From Caloramator australicus RC3 (GTDB lineage: Bacteria > Bacillota > Clostridia > Clostridiales > Caloramatoraceae), in assembly GCF_000297115.1 (NCBI RefSeq), contig NZ_CAKP01000065.1, positions 1 through 64,000 on the forward strand: 64,000 nucleotides of DNA. Direction: 5' to 3'. The position numbers and the translations under genes were made by a program. The notes beneath the pieces were generated by a model, which saw only the letters and a list, made by a program, of their open reading frames with translations, made no database searches and was not told where the DNA came from. Position 1 is the first letter of the stretch; every line of letters begins with the position of its first letter. Shown piece by piece: positions 27,663 to 34,928 of this stretch.

Positions 27663-29282
27663 ATGTTCAAAGGGATTGCTGCATCAAACGGTATAGCTAT
27701 AGGTAGAGCACACATTTATAAAAAGGATACTAATATTATTAGATATGAAGTTAAAGATTCTGAAAAGGAAATAAAAAGGTTAGAAGAAGCTATCGGAAAA
27801 GCAAAGGAAGAAATAATGCTACTGATTGAACATTCTGTAAAAAAAATAGGCAAACAAAGTGCTGATATTTTTGAAGCTCACCTAATGTTCCTTGAAGATG
27901 AGGAGTTTATAAATTCAATCAAAAATAAAATAAAAAACTATAATATTAATTCTGAATATGCAGTAAAATCAGTCGCGGATGATTTTTCAAATATATTTTT
28001 AAATATTGACAATCAATATTTTAAAGAAAGAGCAATGGATATTAAAGATGTTGCTGATAGAATAATAAATTTATTAAATGGGAGTAAAAAAAGTTCACTT
28101 TCTAATATAAAAGAAAGATGCATTTTAATTGCAGAAGACTTAACTCCTTCGGAAACAGTGCAGTTGGATAAAAATTATATTCTAGGAATAGCGGTTAATC
28201 ATGGAGGGAAGACATCCCACGCTGCGATAATTGCAAGGTCAATGGAAATTCCTGCAGTTGTTGGATTAGGGAATATAACAGAGCATGTAAAAGAAGGAGA
28301 TTTAATTATTATTGATGGAAGAGAAGGCACATTAATAATAAACCCGAACGATGAAGAAGTAAAAAAATATAAAGAAATTCAAAAGAACTTATTTGAAGAA
28401 TACGATGAACTATTAAAATTTAAAGAAGTTAATATACTTGATAAAAACGGAAAAAGAATTGAAGTTGCATCTAATATAAGTAGAAAAGATGAAGTAGATT
28501 TAGCACTTAAATATGGAGCAGATGGAATCGGATTATTTAGGAGTGAATTTTTGTATATGGGAAGAGAAAGTCTTCCCTTAGAAAATGAACAATTTGAAGC
28601 CTATAAATATGTTCTTGAAAAGATGCAAGGTAAACCAGTAATAATAAGAACCCTAGACATTGGAGGCGATAAAAATATTTCTTATTTAGACATGGAGTAT
28701 GAGCAAAATCCTTTCCTCGGATTAAGAGCTATTAGACTGTGTTTGGCAAGAAAGGACATTTTTAAAACACAATTAAGGGCGCTATTAAGGGCATCCAAAT
28801 ATGGGAGGCTAAGAATTATGTTTCCTATGATTTCGGGATTAGAAGAGCTATTAGAGGTTAAAAATATATTAAATGAAACTGAAGAAGAATTAAAAACTGA
28901 GGGTATCGATGTAGGAAAGTATGAGATTGGAATAATGATAGAAACTCCTTCGGCGGCCATTATATCTGACATATTAGCAAAGGAAGTTGATTTTTTCAGC
29001 ATTGGAACCAACGATTTAATACAATATACATTAGCAGTAGATAGAATGAATAAAAATGTTTCATATTTGTATAATCCTTCCCATGAGGCCATTTTAAGAC
29101 TTATAAAAAAGATAATTGACAATGCCCATAATGAAGGAATATGGGTAGGTATGTGTGGGGAAATGGCATCGGATTTATCAATGGCAAAAAGATTAATTGA
29201 GATGGGATTGGACGAATTTAGTGTTTCTCCTTCTTTGATACTCAAGTTAAAAAAGGAATTAGATAAAATAGTAAATTTTTAA
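27663..29282 (+). CDS. ptsI: Phosphoenolpyruvate-protein phosphotransferase (Enzyme I)
   Basis: 539 residues. EI autophosphorylates from PEP and passes phosphate to HPr. The swivelling His is H186 in GGKTSHAAIIARSMEIPAVVG. The PEP barrel has DGIGLFRSEFLYM, RTLDIGGDKNISYL and SIGTNDLIQYTLAVDR. C498 in GMCGEMASD is the catalytic acid. It is slightly shorter than the usual 570 or so residues, but no domain is missing. GAGGTG precedes the ATG. It is the last gene of the island. Confidence 0.95.
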   Translation: MFKGIAASNGIAIGRAHIYKKDTNIIRYEVKDSEKEIKRLEEAIGKAKEEIMLLIEHSVKKIGKQSADIFEAHLMFLEDEEFINSIKNKIKNYNINSEYAVKSVADDFSNIFLNIDNQYFKERAMDIKDVADRIINLLNGSKKSSLSNIKERCILIAEDLTPSETVQLDKNYILGIAVNHGGKTSHAAIIARSMEIPAVVGLGNITEHVKEGDLIIIDGREGTLIINPNDEEVKKYKEIQKNLFEEYDELLKFKEVNILDKNGKRIEVASNISRKDEVDLALKYGADGIGLFRSEFLYMGRESLPLENEQFEAYKYVLEKMQGKPVIIRTLDIGGDKNISYLDMEYEQNPFLGLRAIRLCLARKDIFKTQLRALLRASKYGRLRIMFPMISGLEELLEVKNILNETEEELKTEGIDVGKYEIGIMIETPSAAIISDILAKEVDFFSIGTNDLIQYTLAVDRMNKNVSYLYNPSHEAILRLIKKIIDNAHNEGIWVGMCGEMASDLSMAKRLIEMGLDEFSVSPSLILKLKKELDKIVNF

Positions 29283-29288
29283 ATAAGA

Positions 29289-29323
29289 GTGTATCTATTT
29301 TAGAGGTTGAAGTTTCAACCTCT
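29289..29323 (+). repeat. 35-bp direct repeat, right copy
   Basis: Identical to 18814-18848. It includes four codons (Val-Tyr-Leu-Phe) plus stop belonging to the GH13 gene end, which have no function here, and a copy of the terminator hairpin that now serves ptsI. It lies 49 bases before the ppaX start. Confidence 0.95.
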
Positions 29324-29334
29324 TTATTTTATTA
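29303..29334 (+). terminator. Duplicated terminator now ending the PTS island operon
   Basis: The same 9-bp stem as at 18828 is followed by TTTATTTTATT. Confidence 0.8.
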
Positions 29335-29371
29335 TGTTTAATATGAAAAACTTTAATAGGAGGAAAAAGAA

Positions 29372-30010
29372 TTGTTTAAGGCAGTTTTATTTGATCTTGA
29401 TGGAACTTTAATCGATACAAACAATCTGATTTTAGAGTCATATAAGTATACATTTAAAAAGCATTTAGATTATATTCCTGATGATAAAGAAATAGTAAAA
29501 TATTTTGGAGAGCCTTTAAAGATTACCTTATCTAGATTTGATAGTAAAAGATTTGAAGAAATGTATAGGACATATATAGAATACAATGAATTAAACCATG
29601 ACAGCATGGTTAAAGAGATGGACTATGCAAGGGAAACTTTAGAGGAGCTAAAAAGAAGAGGAATACTCCTTGGTGTTGTAACATCTAAAAGAAGGGTTAT
29701 GGCAGAAAGGGGCCTTAGACTATTTAATCTTTTGAATTATTTAGATATTGTAATTACCCCGGAGGATACGGAAAAGCACAAACCAGATCCAGAACCTATT
29801 TTAAAGGCATGTGAAAAGCTGAGGCTTGAGCCAAAGGATGTGTTGTTCGTTGGTGATTCCCATTTTGATATCCTTTGTGGGAAAAATGCCAGCACAAAAA
29901 CATGCCTTGTAAAATATACGATGCTAGACTTAGAAGAGCTTCTAAAATTCGAGCCGGATTTTGTAATAGAAGATTTGAGGGACATTTTGGAATTTTTTAA
30001 GGCACCCTAA
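29372..30010 (+). CDS. ppaX: HAD-family pyrophosphatase PpaX
   Basis: 212 residues closely resembling PpaX, the HAD hydrolase that removes pyrophosphate, for example that made when HPr kinase/phosphorylase dephosphorylates HPr-Ser-P. LFDLDGTLIDTNNLI gives the two catalytic Asp residues, TSKRR gives motif II, KPDPEPILKACEKL carries the Lys, and VGDSHFDILCGKNA the acidic motif IV. The start is TTG at 29372, eight bases after AGGAGG. A beta-phosphoglucomutase or phosphoglycolate phosphatase is a less likely alternative. Confidence 0.8.
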   Translation: MFKAVLFDLDGTLIDTNNLILESYKYTFKKHLDYIPDDKEIVKYFGEPLKITLSRFDSKRFEEMYRTYIEYNELNHDSMVKEMDYARETLEELKRRGILLGVVTSKRRVMAERGLRLFNLLNYLDIVITPEDTEKHKPDPEPILKACEKLRLEPKDVLFVGDSHFDILCGKNASTKTCLVKYTMLDLEELLKFEPDFVIEDLRDILEFFKAP

Positions 30011-30024
30011 GGGTGCCTTAAAAA
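29999..30024. terminator. Bidirectional terminator with the ppaX stop codon in its loop
   Basis: AAGGCACCC and GGGTGCCTT flank TAA, the ppaX stop (30008-30010). A/T runs on both sides let it serve ppaX and the converging permease gene. Confidence 0.85.
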
Positions 30025-30032
30025 TATACGAA

Positions 30033-31376
30033 CTATATTAAGAATAGTGATAATATGAAAACTGTAATTATTGTAACGATACCCATCAAAAGCGTTGCAA
30101 TAGTTTGTGTTTTATATGCCGTCTTTACATCCATACCTCCAAATTGTGAAACTACCCAGAAGTAGCTGTCATTTGCATGGCTAACGGTCATAGCACCTGC
30201 ACCTATTGCCATAACTACTAAGGCTTTAGCTATATCAGAAGTAAAACCTAAGGATGGCAATAGAGGAAGCATAAGAGCCGAGGTAGTTAATAATGAAACA
30301 GTTGAAGAACCCTGCGCTGTTTTAATAGCTGCTGCGATGATGAAAGGCAGGAAGATACCAAGATTTAGACTTGATAGTGCTTGGCCTAAGTAATCTCCAA
30401 CCTTTATCTCCTTTATTACATTCCCTAATGATCCGCCTGCTGCAGTTATTATAAGTATTATAGCTGAATCTTTCATCGCCTCTCCTATCCAGGAATTTAG
30501 TGTTTCGGAATTTAAATTTGGTAAAAGTAAAAATGCAAATAACATACCTATCAAGAGTGCATTTACAGGTGTTCCTAAAAATATAAAAAGTTTAAAGATA
30601 AAACCCTGTCCAAATGGTTCACCAGGGAATTTTGCAATCGAACCAAGAGCCATTAAAACTATTGGGACAACAATTGGGGCAAATGATTTCCAAGCACTTG
30701 GTAATGTTCCGTATTTTTTAAGAACCTCTTCATAACTTACATTTTCGTTAAAATTAGATTCATACTTAGCTGCAACTTTATTAGCGAATATATTTCCAGC
30801 TATCATTGCAGGGATTGCAACAAGCATACCAATAAGTATTACAAGCAATAGATTATCAAGCTTTAAATTTGAAGCAGCGGCGATAGGACCTGGAGTTGGT
30901 GGGACCAAAACATGGGTTGCGTAAAGGCCTGTTGAAAGTGCTATAGACATTGCAACAAGGGATGTTTTGGTTTTCTTAGCTAAAGCTTTATTCAACGACG
31001 AAAGAATTACAAATCCGCTATCGCAGAAGACGGGGATAGATACTATATAGCCAATTATGCTCATCGCTAATGTAGGTCGCTTTTCACCAACAAGTTTTAT
31101 AATCGTCTCGGCCATTTTAATTGCTGCCCCTGATTTTTCAAGAATGGTCCCAATAATAACGCCGGCAATGATTACTATTCCTATGTTGGTTAGTGTGTTG
31201 CCAAATCCTTGGGTTATAATTCCTGCGATTTTGTCCGAAGGCATAAATGCGGCAAATGCCAATAGGTATGAAGCAAGGATTAAAGCAAGAAACGGATTTA
31301 GCTTAAATTTTGCTGTTGCTATTACTATAAATAGGATGGCAAGGAATAAAATAAGAATTAAATACGGACCTGACAT
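30033..31376 (-). CDS. GntP-family permease (gluconate/glycerate-type H+ symporter)
   Basis: 447 residues with about 12 hydrophobic helices, of the GntP/ion-transporter superfamily. VPPTPGPIAAASNLKLD and AIKTAQGSSTVSLLTTSALMLPLLPSLGF are family signatures, as is VSHANDSYFWVVSQFGGMD near the C-terminus. GGGGGGG precedes the ATG. It is the last gene of the minus-strand operon after glycerate kinase, so D-glycerate is the likeliest substrate. Gluconate or related acids remain possible. Confidence 0.88.
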   Translation of the reverse strand: MSGPYLILILFLAILFIVIATAKFKLNPFLALILASYLLAFAAFMPSDKIAGIITQGFGNTLTNIGIVIIAGVIIGTILEKSGAAIKMAETIIKLVGEKRPTLAMSIIGYIVSIPVFCDSGFVILSSLNKALAKKTKTSLVAMSIALSTGLYATHVLVPPTPGPIAAASNLKLDNLLLVILIGMLVAIPAMIAGNIFANKVAAKYESNFNENVSYEEVLKKYGTLPSAWKSFAPIVVPIVLMALGSIAKFPGEPFGQGFIFKLFIFLGTPVNALLIGMLFAFLLLPNLNSETLNSWIGEAMKDSAIILIITAAGGSLGNVIKEIKVGDYLGQALSSLNLGIFLPFIIAAAIKTAQGSSTVSLLTTSALMLPLLPSLGFTSDIAKALVVMAIGAGAMTVSHANDSYFWVVSQFGGMDVKTAYKTQTIATLLMGIVTIITVFILSLFLI

Positions 31377-31392
31377 AAAACCCCCCCTTATT

Positions 31393-32529
31393 TTATAAAG
31401 CCTTAATGGCTTTAATTAACCTAAAAATTCTTTCAGAAGAGTTTTCTAATAGTACTGATGAGTTTACAATTGCGTCATTTAAAGACATTGGTTTATCTAA
31501 TACAGAAAACACGCTACTAACTCCAATTTCATATAGATTTTCAACATCTTCAACCGTTCCTGCAATTATGATTAATGGCTTATTGTATTTTTTACAAAGT
31601 TTTGCGATACCGCATATTGTTTTTCCAAAGGCGGTTTGATTGTCTATTTTCCCTTCACCGGAGATTACAATATCAGCATCTATAATTTTATCCTCGAGCT
31701 TTAAAGTATCTATAACGATGTCTATTCCACTTCTCAGGCTTGCGTTTAAGAAGGCTAAAAGCCCTGCACCAAGTCCACCTGCGGCACCGGAACCTGGGAT
31801 ATCGATTATTTTTTTGTTAAAATGATTTTCCAATAAAGTCCCGTAATGTTTAAGATTTTTATCTAAAATTTCAACCATTTCTTTAGTCGCACCCTTTTGT
31901 GGACCGTAAACTTTAGAAGCACCATTTTCACCTATTAAAGGATTAGTAACATCACAGGCTACAATGAAGGTGGATTCATATATTCTTTTATCTAAATTAT
32001 ATGTATCAATGTAATTAATCTTTCCAAGTTCTCCACCGCCATGTCCAATTTCTTTTCCATTACTATCAAAAAATTTAACACCAAGGGCCATAGCCATTCC
32101 TGCACCGCCATCATTCGTTGCACTGCCGCCAATTCCTATAATAAATTTTCTACATCCCCTATCAAGTGCATCCCTAATTAGCTGCCCTGTTCCGTAGGTG
32201 GTTGTTATCATAGGATTTTTTTCATCCTCTTTAAGGAGGTAAAGCCCTGAAGCTGACGCCATCTCAATGACGGCAGTCTCACCATCTCCTAAAATGCCAT
32301 AAAAACTTTCTATATTTCTAAAAAGGGGATCCTTAACAATAGTTTTAATAATTTTCCCACAAGTTGCATCGACTAAAGACTGGCAGGTTCCTTCACCGCC
32401 GTCAGCCATCGGAATTTTATAAATTTCAGCTTTAGGAAAGACCTTTAATATTCCTCTTTCAATACATCCTGCAACTTCAAGGGCCGAAAGGCTTCCTTTA
32501 AATTTATCTGGAGCTATAAGTATTTTCAT
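31393..32529 (-). CDS. glxK: Glycerate kinase, GarK/GlxK family
   Basis: About 378 residues of the glycerate kinase type that forms 2-phosphoglycerate (or 3-phosphoglycerate in some members) from D-glycerate. LIAPDKFKGSLSALEVA at the start is diagnostic, as are IPMADGGEGTCQSLVDA, GIGGSATNDGGAGMAMALG, and PGSGAAGGLGAGLLAFL. Start at the ATG 32529, with AGGTG upstream inside the end of the oxidoreductase gene; a GTG nine bases earlier is less likely. It connects glycerate freed by the neighbouring phosphorylase and mannosidases to glycolysis. Confidence 0.95.
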   Translation of the reverse strand: MKILIAPDKFKGSLSALEVAGCIERGILKVFPKAEIYKIPMADGGEGTCQSLVDATCGKIIKTIVKDPLFRNIESFYGILGDGETAVIEMASASGLYLLKEDEKNPMITTTYGTGQLIRDALDRGCRKFIIGIGGSATNDGGAGMAMALGVKFFDSNGKEIGHGGGELGKINYIDTYNLDKRIYESTFIVACDVTNPLIGENGASKVYGPQKGATKEMVEILDKNLKHYGTLLENHFNKKIIDIPGSGAAGGLGAGLLAFLNASLRSGIDIVIDTLKLEDKIIDADIVISGEGKIDNQTAFGKTICGIAKLCKKYNKPLIIIAGTVEDVENLYEIGVSSVFSVLDKPMSLNDAIVNSSVLLENSSERIFRLIKAIKAL

Positions 32530-32538
32530 ACCAATCAC

Positions 32539-33621
32539 CTACTCAAAATATACTGGTTTATTAGTTTTTGAAGATTCATAAATCGCGTCGATTATTCTTG
32601 AAACCACAAGAACCTCCTCAGGCTTAACGTATGGTTCTTTGTTGTTTATAATTGCATCAATCCAAAGTCTTGTTTCCATTTCAGCTGCAGTTTCATTCCT
32701 TCCTTTATAAAACGCAACAGTTCCTTCATCAAGGGCAGGTTTTAGAGTATAAAGCTGTCCATTTTTCTCACCGTTAATTCTTAATCCGTCCATCATATCA
32801 GCACCAGCCCTAGTGCCGCAGAGGGTAACCTTCGCTTCACCTTCCTGCAATGTATTTAATGCCCAGCTGCATTCAAGATTAATTGTTGCCCCATTTTTCA
32901 TGGTAATCATAGCAAAGGCTGACTCTTCAACTTCAAAATTTTTCCCCTTCCAGCTTCCCCATACGTTGAAGGACTCTTCATTTTCGCTAATTTTGTTATA
33001 TACATTTCCTACTACGTATTTTACTTCGTAATTCCCCATAAACCAAAGGACAAGGTCAAGGGCATGGACACCAATATCTATTAAGGCTCCTCCGCCTTGG
33101 GATTCTTTGTTTAAAAATTCCCCCCAAACAGGGACAGCTCGTCTCCTTACTGCATGGGCCTTCGCATAATATATTTCTCCAAGCTCCCCATTTTTGCATA
33201 ATTGATATAGGTATTGGGAATCCGGTCTAAATCTATTTTGAAGGGCTATTGTAAGTTTCTTCCCTGATTTCTTTGAAGCTTCAATCATTTTAGCTGCCTC
33301 AATTGAATTTATTGCCATCGGCTTTTCAACTAAAACGTGTTTTCCTGATAATAGAGCATCGATTGTAATAGTGGAGTGGGACTTATTTGAAGTTAAGACG
33401 TATACAACATCAATTGATTTATCCTCTAAAAGTTCTCTGTAATCGGAACACACTTTGGATTTTTCTGAACCAAATTCCTTTGCAGCAATGTAAGCTTTAT
33501 CGATATTTCTATTGCAAAAGCCGACTATTTCAACATTATCGAGCTTTCTAAGTGCGGGAAGGTGCTTATTAAACGCGATTCCTCCACAGCCTATTATTCC
33601 AACCCTAACTTTTTCACCCAC
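32539..33621 (-). CDS. Gfo/Idh/MocA-family oxidoreductase
   Basis: 360 residues. An N-terminal Rossmann fold has VGIIGCGGIAFNKHLPAL. The HVLVEKPMA motif with the catalytic Lys follows. The C-terminal sheet domain has DIGVHALDLVLWFMG with the usual Asp and His. These enzymes oxidise or reduce sugar hydroxyls with NAD(P). The start is GTG at 33621 with GGGGGT upstream. It is cotranscribed with glycerate kinase under the LacI regulator. A related oxidoreductase, YcjS, sits in the E. coli ycj cluster with a glucosylglycerate phosphorylase. The substrate cannot be read from the sequence. Confidence 0.88.
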   Translation of the reverse strand: MGEKVRVGIIGCGGIAFNKHLPALRKLDNVEIVGFCNRNIDKAYIAAKEFGSEKSKVCSDYRELLEDKSIDVVYVLTSNKSHSTITIDALLSGKHVLVEKPMAINSIEAAKMIEASKKSGKKLTIALQNRFRPDSQYLYQLCKNGELGEIYYAKAHAVRRRAVPVWGEFLNKESQGGGALIDIGVHALDLVLWFMGNYEVKYVVGNVYNKISENEESFNVWGSWKGKNFEVEESAFAMITMKNGATINLECSWALNTLQEGEAKVTLCGTRAGADMMDGLRINGEKNGQLYTLKPALDEGTVAFYKGRNETAAEMETRLWIDAIINNKEPYVKPEEVLVVSRIIDAIYESSKTNKPVYFE

Positions 33622-33634
33622 TAAAATACCCCCT

Positions 33635-34651
33635 TTAAATTAAGCTTTTGCATGATTTTCTCTTAATAAATTTAGTATCTAATATAGTTCTTTTTTCTGT
33701 TGGAATTCCCTCAATCAAATCAAATAATTTTCTTGTTCCAATAATTCCAAGGTCTTTAATTGGAACATCGATTGTTGTCAATTGAGGCGATAATATCTGC
33801 GAAATTTCATAGTTATTGTGGCCTATTACAGAAATATCATCAGGAATTTTTAAGTTAAGTTCCTGGCAAGCACGATAAACTCCAACAGCCTTTGAATCAT
33901 CGCTGACAAAAACTGCCGTTGGCGGATTAGGATTTTTTAATATTTCCTTGGCAGCTAAATATGCCTCCTTTATTGAAGAACCTCCATCCTTAATTATTGA
34001 ATAATCAACAGGAATTGCAGCTTCCTTATGGGCTTCAATATATCCGCTTAATCTATCCTGACTTACAACATATTTTAAAGGGCCGTGTATGAAGGCAATT
34101 CTATTGTGACCCAATTTAAACAAATATTCAACAGCTTCCTTTGAATCTGCAAAATTATCGGTATCGACTGAGTAAATTTCATTGGCAATTCTTTCATTTG
34201 TATATCTCCCCAGTAATACAAAAGGAAATTTCATTTCATATAATTTTTCAATTAAAGGATCATTAACTTTAGAGCTTAAAATTATAATTCCCTGTATCAC
34301 TTTACTTTCGATCATAGATATACATTTTTTAATCTCTTGATTCTCATCCTTTGAAGTATTTAAAACGATTTCATAATCCTTTTTATCAGCAACTTCTCCG
34401 ATGGATTGCAAAATTAATGGTAAAAACGCCTCGTTTGAAAACCTCGTTAAAGAAACAATGCCAATTGCAGGAAAGGCGGTAGCAGTAAGACTTTGAGCGA
34501 TTTTATTGGGTTTAAAATTTAGTTTGTTTATTGCATCCAAAACTCTTTTTCTGGTATTTGGATTAACATTTGGAGCATTATTAATAACCCTTGACACTGT
34601 CGATATAGAAACGTTTGCAAGTTTTGCAACATCCTTAATAGTAGCTGGCAT
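33635..34651 (-). CDS. LacI-family transcriptional regulator
   Basis: 338 residues. The N-terminal helix-turn-helix and hinge are visible (ATIKDVAKLANVSISTVSRVI, VNPNTRKRVLDAINKLNFKPN). The periplasmic-binding-protein-like effector domain follows (GIVSLTRFS, TAVFVSDDSKAVGVYRA). GGGGGTAG lies before the ATG. It reads divergently from the phosphorylase-ABC operon across a 277-base gap holding two LacI-type operators, so it probably controls both directions. Confidence 0.93.
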   Translation of the reverse strand: MPATIKDVAKLANVSISTVSRVINNAPNVNPNTRKRVLDAINKLNFKPNKIAQSLTATAFPAIGIVSLTRFSNEAFLPLILQSIGEVADKKDYEIVLNTSKDENQEIKKCISMIESKVIQGIIILSSKVNDPLIEKLYEMKFPFVLLGRYTNERIANEIYSVDTDNFADSKEAVEYLFKLGHNRIAFIHGPLKYVVSQDRLSGYIEAHKEAAIPVDYSIIKDGGSSIKEAYLAAKEILKNPNPPTAVFVSDDSKAVGVYRACQELNLKIPDDISVIGHNNYEISQILSPQLTTIDVPIKDLGIIGTRKLFDLIEGIPTEKRTILDTKFIKRKSCKSLI

Positions 34652-34747
34652 TTTACTACCCCCATCATATAATTATTAGTATATTTTAACTTTTATGTTA
34701 TTAGCTTAAATTAATTATATCACTTTAATAATACAAGTAACAATACA

Positions 34748-34765
34748 TATGAAAACATTTTCATA
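34748..34765. promoter_or_regulatory. Perfect 18-bp palindromic operator
   Basis: TATGAAAACATTTTCATA is an exact palindrome apart from the central CA. Its form fits a LacI-family operator. It lies between the divergent LacI and phosphorylase genes. Confidence 0.6.
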
Positions 34766-34892
34766 AGTTTTTTAAAAAAATAAGAAATATTAAGAAAATT
34801 ATAGATAATTAATGAAAAGAATATAAATTTTAAGCTAATTCAGATTTGTAAATTAAATACTTTATGAATAATATTGAATTAAGAAATGAATT

Positions 34893-34908
34893 TAAAAACG
34901 TTTTCACA
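34893..34908. promoter_or_regulatory. LacI/CcpA-type operator (cre-like)
   Basis: Read on the minus strand it is TGTGAAAACGTTTTTA, which fits the cre/LacI pattern TGNAANCG-N4-CA with one mismatch. It lies 21-36 bases before the phosphorylase start codon, where binding would block transcription or elongation. Confidence 0.55.
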
Positions 34909-34928
34909 AAAACTTAAGGAGGATGGGA

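Larger units (their letters stand above)
18849..29288. other. Candidate inserted segment: self-contained PTS / alpha-mannosidase island
   Basis: A 10.4 kb block lies between two perfect 35-bp copies of the GH13 gene end. Its genes form one forward-reading unit with a regulator, IIA, IIB, IIC, GH38 mannosidase, C69-like hydrolase, HPr and EI. By eye the coding is more A-rich, with AGA favoured over AGG, than in flanking genes such as guaB or ppaX. No integrase or transposase gene lies inside. The ancestral order was probably glucosidase followed directly by ppaX. The boundary is seen in sequence; the insertion event is inferred. Confidence 0.6.
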
